Source: Nonomuraea sp. SYSU D8015
GTDB lineage: Bacteria; Actinomycetota; Actinomycetes; Streptosporangiales; Streptosporangiaceae
Length of the DNA stretch: 53,926 nt
Assembly: GCF_008065375.1 (NCBI RefSeq)
Contig: NZ_VJYI01000041.1
Coordinates: 1-53,926, forward strand
Direction: 5' to 3'
Positions within the stretch are counted from its first letter, which is position 1. Each line of letters starts with the position of its first letter. A program made the position numbers and the translations under genes. Below are positions 8,795 through 15,756 of this stretch, in pieces. Below the pieces are notes generated by a model that searched no databases, was not told the DNA's origin, and saw only the letters and a program-made list of their open reading frames with translations.

Positions 8795-8823
8795 TATGGC
8801 GAATTTATGGGGGCCATGTGGAG
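8795..8823 (+). promoter_or_regulatory. Three 7-mers at 11-bp spacing, likely SARP operator
   Basis: TATGGCG (8795-8801), TATGGGG (8806-8812) and TGTGGAG (8817-8823) are separated by exactly 4 bases. They repeat every 11 bp, one helical turn, on the strand of the peptide operon. SARP proteins typically bind such direct repeats about 8 bp upstream of the -10 element. A weak -10-like CATCAT follows at 8833-8838, and the peptide's RBS and ATG come 25-40 bases later. Confidence 0.7.
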
Positions 8824-8873
8824 CCGCCCAACATCATGGATCTCAGCGCTCCGCCCCTGAGAGGAGGATTGAC

Positions 8874-8930
8874 ATGAAGATCGAAGTCCGCAAGGTCGAG
8901 GCCGTCAAGGCCACCGTCAAGGACGGGTAG
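8874..8930 (+). CDS. 18-residue peptide, putative RiPP precursor
   Basis: An excellent Shine-Dalgarno (GAGGAGG, 8861-8867) sits six bases before ATG 8874. The frame encodes MKIEVRKVEAVKATVKDG and ends at TAG 8930. The peptide alternates valine with charged residues, five of them lysine, and ends in Asp-Gly. It has no Cys, Ser, Asn, Trp or Tyr, which excludes lanthionine, thiazole and most radical-SAM crosslink chemistries. It is the first gene behind the presumed SARP sites and is followed by a perfect hairpin, then an E1-like adenylyltransferase and an M50 protease. By analogy with the seven-residue MccA substrate of MccB, it is a plausible substrate for both enzymes. It could instead be a translated leader ORF, but the strong RBS and position favour a precursor. 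Confidence 0.7.
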   Translation: MKIEVRKVEAVKATVKDG

Positions 8931-8947
8931 TCAGCCGTCCTCTCATC

Positions 8948-8976
8948 GCGGGGACGGTACCCCCAGCCGTCCCCGC
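8948..8976 (+). terminator. 10-bp hairpin after the peptide gene
   Basis: GCGGGGACGG (8948-8957) and CCGTCCCCGC (8967-8976) pair perfectly around a 9-nt loop. The hairpin lies 17 bases after the peptide stop and before the enzyme gene, with no T tract. Such a partial terminator or mRNA-stabilising stem would give more peptide than enzyme message, the usual stoichiometry in RiPP operons. Confidence 0.6.
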
Positions 8977-9007
8977 CACAATGCTGCCCGAACGATTGGG
9001 AGACCCG

Positions 9008-10105
9008 ATGCGTGTCGTCTTGAAGGAATGCGCCTGGGAGCCGCTCGGCGAGGACCTGATAGTGGTCTATGACCCCCGGGAGGCGCTCACGCTGGCCGAT
9101 CCCGACGGGCAGGTCGCCGCTTTCCTCACCGAGCTCAGCCGCGGCCCGCAGACAGTGGAGGAGCTCCGCTCCGCCCTGGCCGCGCGCGGCGTGGACGTGA
9201 CGGAGGAGGACGTGCGGTCGGGCCTGGAGGGCCTCGACTCGCTGGGGCTGGTCGAGAACGCCGACGAACGGCAGCTCGGCGACCCCGTCGCAGACGAACG
9301 CCACTTCTCCAACCTCACCTTCTTCGGCAGCTTCGCCGGTCTCGGCCGGTCGCGCGCCGGCCACGTCCGGCGGCTGCGCGAGGCGCACGTGCTGGTCCTC
9401 GGGGCGGGAGGGGCCGGCTCCTCGATCGTGCAGTGCCTGGCGGGACTCGGCGTCGGCGCGATGACGCTGGTGGACCGCGATGACGTGGCGCCGCGCAACT
9501 TCGCCCGCCAGTTCCTCTACCGGCACGAGGACATCGGCCGTTCAAAGGTCGACCGTGCGGCCGAGTGGGTACGCGAGTACGACCCGGGCATCGAGGTCCG
9601 CGCCGTCGACCGGTGGATCTCCGGTCCGGAGGACCTGAAGGACCTGACCGACGGCGTCGACCTGATCGCGGGCGGCCTGGACGGCGAGGACGACGCCCAC
9701 CTGTGGGTGAACGAGGCCGCTCTACGGGCCGGGATACCCCTGGTCAGCGGTGGGATGGGCCGTACCCAGCTGATGTACTGCTCGGTCGATCCCGGCAAGA
9801 GCCCGTGCTTGCTGTGCGACGAGTCCGACCGCCCCGACCCGGGGGAGCCCACCTCGGCAGGCGTCGCCCAGCGGCTCACCCGCGGGATGCGCCTGAACAA
9901 CGCGCTCATCGGCCCGATCGCGATGCAGATGGGATCGCTGATCGCGTACGAGGCGCTGCGTTACCTGACCGGGTTCGAACCGCCCCGCGCCGCCGGCGCG
10001 CGCGTCATGCTGGACCTGCGGACCGGCCTCGTCCCGGTCTGGGAGCCCTTCCCCAAGGACCCCGACTGCCCGGCGTGCGCCCTGGCCCCGGTGAGATCCG
10101 CGTGA
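9008..10105 (+). CDS. ThiF/E1/MccB-like adenylyltransferase with N-terminal peptide-binding-like domain
   Basis: I start at ATG 9008, which has GGGAG five bases upstream, rather than ATG 8981, which has none. The protein has 365 residues. Residues 1-100 resemble a RiPP recognition-like winged helix (DLIVVYDPREALTLADPDGQ, VEELRSALAARGVDV). Residues about 120-340 are an E1-type Rossmann domain: VLVLGAGGAGSSIVQCLAGL, VDRDDV, then NFARQFLY, supplying the ATP-binding glycines, acidic residue and conserved N-x-x-R-Q. Two CxxC pairs (CLLC and CPAC) would hold the structural zinc. The family activates a C-terminal carboxylate by adenylation. The adjacent 18-residue peptide is the natural candidate substrate. 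Its stop overlaps the next start (GTGA), so the two enzymes are coupled. Confidence 0.88.
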   Translation: MRVVLKECAWEPLGEDLIVVYDPREALTLADPDGQVAAFLTELSRGPQTVEELRSALAARGVDVTEEDVRSGLEGLDSLGLVENADERQLGDPVADERHFSNLTFFGSFAGLGRSRAGHVRRLREAHVLVLGAGGAGSSIVQCLAGLGVGAMTLVDRDDVAPRNFARQFLYRHEDIGRSKVDRAAEWVREYDPGIEVRAVDRWISGPEDLKDLTDGVDLIAGGLDGEDDAHLWVNEAALRAGIPLVSGGMGRTQLMYCSVDPGKSPCLLCDESDRPDPGEPTSAGVAQRLTRGMRLNNALIGPIAMQMGSLIAYEALRYLTGFEPPRAAGARVMLDLRTGLVPVWEPFPKDPDCPACALAPVRSA

Positions 10106-11340
10106 GCACCCCCGAGGCGACGACGGTACGGCTGCGCCCCCTGAGCCTCGTCGAAGAGGGCGACGAGGTCCTGGTCGGTGACCCGGAGACCGGGGTCTTC
10201 ATCACCATCCCCGCGGTGGGCGGGGTCGTGATCGCCGCACTCCAGCGCGGCGCGACGATCGAGGAGACCGCTGCGGAGGCGGAGGCCTTCGCCGGAGAGC
10301 CGGTCGACATCCCGTCGTTCGTGGAGACCCTCCAGGAGCTCGGCTTCGTCGAGGACGGCTCCGGCGAGGAACGCGAGGCCGCGCGCACCGCGCCCATCCA
10401 GGGGCGGCGGTGGCTGGCGGGCATCAGCCAGGAGGCCATCCGCCCCTTCTTCAGCCCCATGGCCTGGGCGTTCTACGCCGCCTGCGGCGTCTTCAGCGTC
10501 GCCGTCTTCGTCATGGTGCCCTCGCTGTTCCCCGACCCGGCCGAGGACGCCTTCGCCTTCGCCGACATCGGCCTGAGCGCCGTGCTGCTGATGCCGTTTT
10601 CCATGGTCTCCATGGCCCTGCACGAGTGCGGGCACTGGCTGGCCGCGCGGGCGATCGGCATCCGGTCGCGCTTCGGCGTCGACCGGCGCCTGATGCTGCT
10701 CGTCTTCGAGACCGACCTCACGCAGGTGTGGGCGGTGCCGCGCCGGCAGCGCTACGGCCCGCTGCTCGGCGGGATGGCGATCGACGCCGTCGTGCTCGCC
10801 CTCCTGCTCGGCGCGCGGCTGCTGATCCACACCGGCGTGTGGTCGCCGCCGGACCCGGTGGACTCGACGCTGGCCGTGTGGGTGTTCGTCAAGCTGGCCG
10901 GATTCCTGTGGCAGTGCATGATCTTCCTGCGTACCGACCTGTACGCCGTCATGGTCAACGTGCTCGGGTGCCGCAACCTGTGGCAGGTCAAGACGCTGAT
11001 GCTGCGCCGGGCGTTCGGCCGGCTGACCCCCGAGCAGGCCGCGGAGCTGGAGGCCGCCGCCCCCGCCGACGTCCGGGCCGCGCGCTGGTTCCGCTGGGTG
11101 TGGCTCGCCGGGTCGCTCGGCGTCCTGGCCTGGTTCGCGTTCTTCCTGCTGCCGGTCGTCGTGGTGGTGCTCCAGTGGGCGGCGGCCGGCGTCGCGCTCG
11201 GCCCGCTCACCGGCCAGTTCTGGTGGGCGCTCCTCTGCGCGACGCTGCTGCTCGGCCAGGAGACGCTCGCGATCGTGCTGGCCGGCAGAGAGTACGCCCG
11301 CCGGTTCGTCGCCTGGCGGCGGCAGCGGTCACGCGCCTGA
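10102..11340 (+). CDS. PqqD-like/M50 membrane zinc metalloprotease
   Basis: 412 residues from GTG 10102, overlapping the upstream stop by four bases. Residues 1-80 resemble a PqqD/RRE-type peptide-binding domain (LSLVEEGDEVLVGDPETGVF, then IEETAAEAEAF and FVETLQELGFV). The rest is an integral membrane peptidase with about six helices. It carries the HExxH zinc motif in MALHECGHWLAARAIG (residues about 170-185) and the second conserved segment RTDLYAVMVNVLG near residue 280, whose Asp is the expected third metal ligand. This matches the YydH/SagE-like 'putative peptide zinc metalloprotease' group that matures or secretes modified peptides. It probably cleaves or exports the 18-residue product. 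It converges with the LacI gene 12 bases away. Confidence 0.88.
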   Translation: MSTPEATTVRLRPLSLVEEGDEVLVGDPETGVFITIPAVGGVVIAALQRGATIEETAAEAEAFAGEPVDIPSFVETLQELGFVEDGSGEEREAARTAPIQGRRWLAGISQEAIRPFFSPMAWAFYAACGVFSVAVFVMVPSLFPDPAEDAFAFADIGLSAVLLMPFSMVSMALHECGHWLAARAIGIRSRFGVDRRLMLLVFETDLTQVWAVPRRQRYGPLLGGMAIDAVVLALLLGARLLIHTGVWSPPDPVDSTLAVWVFVKLAGFLWQCMIFLRTDLYAVMVNVLGCRNLWQVKTLMLRRAFGRLTPEQAAELEAAAPADVRAARWFRWVWLAGSLGVLAWFAFFLLPVVVVVLQWAAAGVALGPLTGQFWWALLCATLLLGQETLAIVLAGREYARRFVAWRRQRSRA

Positions 11341-11352
11341 AGCCGGGCGGCG

Positions 11353-12417
11353 TCACAGGGCGCTCGCGTGGCCGCGCGGCGGGGCGGTGGTGCCGCGGAC
11401 GACGAGGCGGGCGTCCAGGATGAGCTCGCGGGAGGGCAGCCTGTGGTCGTCCAGGCGCTCCACCGCCGAGCGCACGGCGAGCTGCGCCATCTGCTCGGCG
11501 TCCTGGCGCACGGTGGTGAGGTTGATCCGGGACAGGTGCGCGATGTGGCTGTCGTCGTACCCGACCACCGAGACGTCCTGCGGGACGCCGACGCCGGCGC
11601 GGCTGAGCGCGTGCATGAGCCCCATGGCGCAACGGTCGTTGCCGGCCAGCACGGCGGTCGGCAACCGGGCGTCGCCGAGCAGCGTATCGCCGGCCTTCTC
11701 GCCGGACTCCTCGGTGTGGTCGCCGGGCAGGACCCGGATCTCGTCCTGCAGGCCGAGGTCGCGCATGGCGGCGCGGTACGCGCGGCGGCGCTCGGCGGAG
11801 CCCGGGCCGTCGCCGCCGTCGATGTGCACGATGGCGCGGTGGCCGAGCCCCACCAGATGATCGACGGCCTGCCGCATGCCCTTGTTCTCGGCGGTGTGGA
11901 TGCTGTCGACGCCGTTCGCCGGCACGCGGCGCCCCACGACCACGGTGGGGGTGTGGGCGCCGAGCTCGGCGAGGTAGGCGTCCTCGGCGTTCGGGCCGAG
12001 CAGGATCAGCGCCTCGCAGCGGTGGCCCAGCAGTGACTCCACGACCCTCCGCTCGTTCCGCGCGGGGCCCAGCGCGCTGAGCAGCACCTCGTAGCCGAGC
12101 CGCTCGGCCTCGGCGTAGATCGCCTCGACGAGGTCGGCGTGGAAGGCGTTGCGGATGTTGATCATCACGCCGAGGACCATGCTGCGTGTGCGGGCCAGCA
12201 GCCGGGCGGCGTTGTCCGGCCGGTAGCCGAGCTCCTCGGCGGCGCGCAGGACCCGCTCGCGCGTCTCCTTGCTCGCGCCGGGCTCGTTGCGGAACACGAG
12301 CGACACCAGCGCCCGTGACACGCCCACCCGCGCGGCGACGTCGGCCATCGTGGGGCGTTTGGCCCGCGCCGAGCCGCTGCCCCCGGACGACTCGGCTCCC
12401 GCACCGTGCTCCACCAT
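11353..12417 (-). CDS. LacI-family transcriptional repressor
   Basis: An N-terminal LacI helix-turn-helix (RPTMADVAARVGVSRALVSL, hinge ELGYRPDNAARLLA) is followed by a type-1 periplasmic-binding-protein-like sensor (SMVLGVMINIRNAFHADLVE, then VSVVGYDDSHIAHLSRINLT). I give ATG 12417 as start; an in-frame ATG at 12450 would add 11 residues, and neither has a strong RBS. The gene diverges from the isomerase/dehydrogenase operon at 12691. Two copies of an ACTAGAGCGCG element lie in the shared region, one just upstream of its own start and one just before the operon start. It is therefore very likely the repressor of that operon and of itself, released by a sugar or cyclitol. The exact ligand is unknown. 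Confidence 0.88.
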   Translation of the reverse strand: MVEHGAGAESSGGSGSARAKRPTMADVAARVGVSRALVSLVFRNEPGASKETRERVLRAAEELGYRPDNAARLLARTRSMVLGVMINIRNAFHADLVEAIYAEAERLGYEVLLSALGPARNERRVVESLLGHRCEALILLGPNAEDAYLAELGAHTPTVVVGRRVPANGVDSIHTAENKGMRQAVDHLVGLGHRAIVHIDGGDGPGSAERRRAYRAAMRDLGLQDEIRVLPGDHTEESGEKAGDTLLGDARLPTAVLAGNDRCAMGLMHALSRAGVGVPQDVSVVGYDDSHIAHLSRINLTTVRQDAEQMAQLAVRSAVERLDDHRLPSRELILDARLVVRGTTAPPRGHASAL

Positions 12418-12460
12418 CAACCCTTTGACATCCCGTGTGACCCGCCTCATAGTAGCAGCG

Positions 12461-12471
12461 ACTAGAGCGCG
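12461..12471 (+). promoter_or_regulatory. LacI operator candidate 1
   Basis: ACTAGAGCGCG forms part of CTAGAGCGCGCTAG, which is centred on the palindrome AGCGCGCT with near-symmetric CTAG flanks. It lies 44 bases upstream of the LacI start and recurs in inverted orientation at 12666-12676. Confidence 0.6.
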
Positions 12472-12606
12472 CTAGAAGTACGGCACGATACGGCTCCGGG
12501 GCGCGGGCCATCGCCATGCGCCCGGCCGACTTCTTCTGTCTGTCTGGCGTGCTTAACCCCTGCTCAATCGTGTATTGCTATGGCGTGACTTTGTTAGGAC
12601 ATCGTA

Positions 12607-12636
12607 TTGACAGGTGACTTCTCCGCCAGGTTACAT
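12607..12636 (+). promoter_or_regulatory. Promoter of the isomerase/dehydrogenase operon
   Basis: A consensus -35 TTGACA (12607-12612) and TTACAT (12631-12636) are separated by 18 bases. Transcription would begin near 12643, placing operator 2 immediately downstream in the leader. Confidence 0.55.
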
Positions 12637-12665
12637 CGTCGAAACATCGCCGAACGGATGACTGT

Positions 12666-12676
12666 CGCGCTCTAGT
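12666..12676 (-). promoter_or_regulatory. LacI operator candidate 2
   Basis: This is the exact reverse complement of the 11-mer at 12461-12471, located between the presumed transcription start and the RBS of the operon. A repressor bound here would block elongation. With both sites occupied, the 200-bp intergenic region could loop. Confidence 0.6.
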
Positions 12677-12690
12677 GATGGGAGAAGACG

Positions 12691-13602
12691 TTGTCGAAAA
12701 CCGGCCCCCTGTCCAGGATCCGCCTGGGCACGGCCCCCGACTCCTGGGGCGTCTGGTTCCCCGACGACCCGGGCCAGATCCCGTGGGACCGCTTCCTCGA
12801 CGAGGTCGCCACGGCCGGCTACGAGTGGATCGAGCTCGGCCCGTACGGCTACCTCCCCACCGACCCGGAGCAGCTCCGCGACGAGCTCGGCCGGCGCGGG
12901 CTGCGGTTGTCCGGCGGCGCCGTCTTCTCAGGCCTGCACCGCGGCCGGGACGCGCTGAAGCAGGCCATCGAGGAGTGCCGCGCGGAGGCCAGGCTGCTCA
13001 CCGCGCTCGGCGCGAAATACCTGGTCTCGCTCCCCGAGGGCTACACCGACCTGGACGGGACCCTCACCCAGCCCGTGGACCTGACCCCCCAGCAGTGGAA
13101 GGACCTCACCTCCGGCATGTCGGAGCTGGCCCGCGTGCTCCGCGAGGAGTCCGGCGTGGAGCTGGTCTTCCACCCGCACGCCGACAGCCACGTCGACACC
13201 CAGGAGCGCGTGCTGCGCTTCCTGGAGGACACCGACCCCGAGGTCGTCTCCCTCTGCCTCGACACCGGTCACATCTCCTACTGCGGCGGCGACAACATCG
13301 AGATCATCCGCGCGTTCCCCGAGCGGATCGGCTACGTGCACCTCAAGCAGGTGGACCCCGAGATCGTCCGGCAGGTCCGCGAGGAGAACCTGTGCTTCGC
13401 CGAGGCCGTGCGCCGCGGCGCCATGATCGAGCCGCCCGCCGGCGTCCCGGCCATGGAGCCGCTGCTGGCCGAGCTCGGCCGGCTGGACGCCGACCTGTTC
13501 GCGATCGTCGAGCAGGACCTCTACCCCTGCCCGGCCGAGGTCCCCCTGCCCATCGCCACCCGCACCCGCACGTACTTCAACGGCTGCGGACTGCGTCCAT
13601 GA
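12691..13602 (+). CDS. IolE-like sugar phosphate isomerase/epimerase (inosose dehydratase type)
   Basis: 303 residues beginning at TTG 12691, chosen because GGGAGAAG lies just upstream and the protein starts MSKTGPLSRIRLGTAPDSWG. This is an AP-endonuclease-2-type TIM barrel with metal-binding acids and histidines in VELVFHPHADSHVDT, CLDTGHISYCGGD and YVHLKQVDP. The opening GTAPDSWGVW is typical of inosose dehydratases (IolE). It is the first gene of a three-gene unit under LacI-type control. Its stop overlaps an ATG (ATGA), so translation of the next gene is probably coupled. The likely role is dehydration or isomerisation of a keto-cyclitol or related sugar in the cytoplasm; the substrate cannot be fixed from sequence. 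Confidence 0.85.
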   Translation: MSKTGPLSRIRLGTAPDSWGVWFPDDPGQIPWDRFLDEVATAGYEWIELGPYGYLPTDPEQLRDELGRRGLRLSGGAVFSGLHRGRDALKQAIEECRAEARLLTALGAKYLVSLPEGYTDLDGTLTQPVDLTPQQWKDLTSGMSELARVLREESGVELVFHPHADSHVDTQERVLRFLEDTDPEVVSLCLDTGHISYCGGDNIEIIRAFPERIGYVHLKQVDPEIVRQVREENLCFAEAVRRGAMIEPPAGVPAMEPLLAELGRLDADLFAIVEQDLYPCPAEVPLPIATRTRTYFNGCGLRP

Positions 13603-13613
13603 AAGGAGAGGCT

Positions 13614-14618
13614 GTGACCATCAAGGTCGGTGTCATCGGAACCGGCAACATCGGATCCGACCACGTGACACGTCTGGCATCCCAGGTCGTCGGATCGGCG
13701 GTGGCCGCCGTGTTCGACGTCGACGCCGCCCGCGCGCGGCAGGTCGCAGCCGGGGTGGGCGCGGTGGCGCACGCGAGCGCGCTCGACGTCGTCGAGGACC
13801 CCGGAGTCGACGCCGTGCTCATCGCCTCGCCCGGCGACCTCCACGCCGAGCAGGTCCTGGCCTGCGTCGCCGCCGGCAAGCCGGTGCTCTGCGAGAAGCC
13901 CCTCGCCACCACGGCCGCCGACTGCCTCAAGGTCCTCGAGGCCGAGGTCGCCGCCGGCCGCCGGCTGATCCAGGTCGGCTTCATGCGCCGCTACGACCCG
14001 GGCCACCAGGTCGTCAAGAACGCGATGGACGACGGCACGATCGGCGAGGCGCTGCTGGCCCACATGGTGCACCGCAACGCGGTCGTGCCCGACTCGTTCA
14101 CCAGCGCGATGGCGATGACCGACTCGGTCATCCACGAGATCGACACCACCCGCTGGCTGTTCGGCCAGGAGGTCGTCCGCACCACCGTCGTCGCCACCAG
14201 GCCGAGCCCGCTGGCCGCCGCACACCTGCGCGACCCGCAGATCGTGCTGCTGGAGCTGGCCGGCGGCGGCGTGGTCACCGTCGAGGTGTTCGTCAACTGC
14301 CGGTACGGCTACGACGTGCGCTGCGAGGTCGTCGGCTCCACGGGCGTCGTGGCGCTGGAGAACCCCAGCGCCGGCGCGCTCGTCAGCGGCGGGCGGCGGA
14401 GCGAGGCGGTCCCGGCCGACTGGCGGGTCCGGTTCGGCGCGACGTACCTGGCGGAACTGCAGGAGTGGATCACCGGCCTGCGCGCCGGCGTCGTCGGCGG
14501 GCCCAGCGCGTGGGACGGCTACGCCGCCACCGCCGTCGCCGAGAGCGCCGTCGCCTCGCTCGAAACGGGCGACCCCGTCCCGGTCGGGCTGGTCGAGCGG
14601 CCCGGCCTCTACGCCTGA
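13614..14618 (+). CDS. Gfo/Idh/MocA oxidoreductase, inositol 2-dehydrogenase-like
   Basis: 334 residues from GTG 13614, preceded by AAAGGAGAG. The N-terminal NAD-binding fold starts KVGVIGTGNIGSDHV, and the family EKP motif is present in VLCEKPLATT. The C-terminal domain carries GFMRRYDPGHQ and DSVIHEIDTTRWLF, including the His of the active site, as in myo-inositol 2-dehydrogenases. It likely oxidises a cyclitol or sugar with NAD to the keto compound handled by the flanking isomerase-type enzymes. An ATG at 13599 in the same frame would add five residues but would place the RBS inside the gene. It is the middle gene of the operon, with 14 bases to the next start. Confidence 0.87.
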   Translation: MTIKVGVIGTGNIGSDHVTRLASQVVGSAVAAVFDVDAARARQVAAGVGAVAHASALDVVEDPGVDAVLIASPGDLHAEQVLACVAAGKPVLCEKPLATTAADCLKVLEAEVAAGRRLIQVGFMRRYDPGHQVVKNAMDDGTIGEALLAHMVHRNAVVPDSFTSAMAMTDSVIHEIDTTRWLFGQEVVRTTVVATRPSPLAAAHLRDPQIVLLELAGGGVVTVEVFVNCRYGYDVRCEVVGSTGVVALENPSAGALVSGGRRSEAVPADWRVRFGATYLAELQEWITGLRAGVVGGPSAWDGYAATAVAESAVASLETGDPVPVGLVERPGLYA

Positions 14619-14632
14619 GAGGACATGCGACC

Positions 14633-15487
14633 ATGAAGATCGCTCTCGACCCGTACATGCTGCGCCGCACGCCGCTGCTGGAGCTTCCCGGCATCGTCGC
14701 CGAGCTCGGCTACGAGTACATCGAGCTGTCGCCGCGCGAGGACTTCCTGCCCTTCTTCCTGCACCCGAGGGCTGACCGCGACACCGTCGCCGCCTTCAGG
14801 TCCGCCCTCGACGCCGCCGGCGTCAAGCTCGCCTCCGTGCTGCCGCTCTATCGCTGGGCAGGCCCGGACGAGGAGGAGCGCCAGGCGGCCGTGCGCTACT
14901 GGAAGCGGGCCATCGAGATCGCCGTCGAGCTCGGCTGCAACGTCATGAACTCGGAGTTCAACGGCCGTCCCGAGCAGGCGTCCCGCAGCGAGGCCATGTT
15001 CTGGCGGTCGATGGAGGAGCTGCTGCCCGTCTTCGAACGCGAGGGAGTGGAGCTGCGCCTCGAGCCGCACCCCGACGACTTCGTCGAGGACGGCAAGACC
15101 GCCGTGGACATGGTCCGCGGCATCAACTCCCCGCTGGTCTCGTTCCTCTACTGCGCGCCGCACACCTTCCACCAGGGCGGCAACATGACCGAGATCATGG
15201 AGTACGCGGGCGGCCTGCTCACTCACCTGCACGTGGCCGACTCCTTCGACCACCGCGCCTCCTCCGGCCTGCGTTACATCGTCAACCCGCCGGGCTCGAC
15301 CGCCCGCGTCCACCAGCACCTGAACATCGGCCAGGGCGAGGTCGACTGGGACGAGTTCTTCCGCACCCTCGGCCGCCTCCGCTTCGACGGCATCATGACC
15401 GCGTGCGTCTTCGCCTGGGAGGACAAGGCCCGCGAGTCGAATCTGTTCATGCTCCAGGAAATGACCAAGCGGACCGCTTCATGGTGA
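14633..15487 (+). CDS. Sugar phosphate isomerase/epimerase family protein
   Basis: 284 residues from ATG 14633, with GAGAGGA about ten bases upstream. A second TIM-barrel enzyme of the AP-endonuclease-2 family: MKIALDPYMLRRTPLLELPG, GYEYIELSPR, NSEFNGRP with a metal-ligand Glu, LRLEPHPDDF, and LTHLHVADSFDHR with a metal-binding His. The chain is distinct from the first gene of the operon, so the unit has two different isomerase or epimerase steps around one dehydrogenase, as in inositol or rare-sugar catabolism. It is the last gene of the operon. A small CCGCCG/CGGCGG hairpin follows near 15569-15584 in the 270-bp gap. Confidence 0.85.
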   Translation: MKIALDPYMLRRTPLLELPGIVAELGYEYIELSPREDFLPFFLHPRADRDTVAAFRSALDAAGVKLASVLPLYRWAGPDEEERQAAVRYWKRAIEIAVELGCNVMNSEFNGRPEQASRSEAMFWRSMEELLPVFEREGVELRLEPHPDDFVEDGKTAVDMVRGINSPLVSFLYCAPHTFHQGGNMTEIMEYAGGLLTHLHVADSFDHRASSGLRYIVNPPGSTARVHQHLNIGQGEVDWDEFFRTLGRLRFDGIMTACVFAWEDKARESNLFMLQEMTKRTASW

Positions 15488-15756
15488 CCTCGCGATAGTG
15501 AACGGTGTCTATGGAGGTGCGCACAGATTAGGCGAGCGTCGCCTCGGTCACAAGAGTGAGAGGAGGAATCCGCCGCGCCGGCGGGCTCGATGGCACGATC
15601 CAAGACCGCTTCAACCTGGGAAAATGACGATTCGAGGTCGATGTCCGGCCATGTAACGCATGGGTAACGGCTTCTTGTCGATCCTCTAACTGCGGCCTAA
15701 TCTCCAGGAGACCGGTTTCTATCCGGCTCCCCCTTCTCGCTGGAGATCGATCTGCC

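Noticed and set aside
8874..8930. The peptide as a classic microcin C or thiazole/lanthipeptide precursor
   Set aside because: It lacks the C-terminal Asn of MccA and any Cys or Ser, and no YcaO or LanM-type gene is nearby.
8981..9007. Earlier ATG for the E1-like enzyme
   Set aside because: It has no Shine-Dalgarno and overlaps the region just after the hairpin; ATG 9008 has a proper GGGAG.
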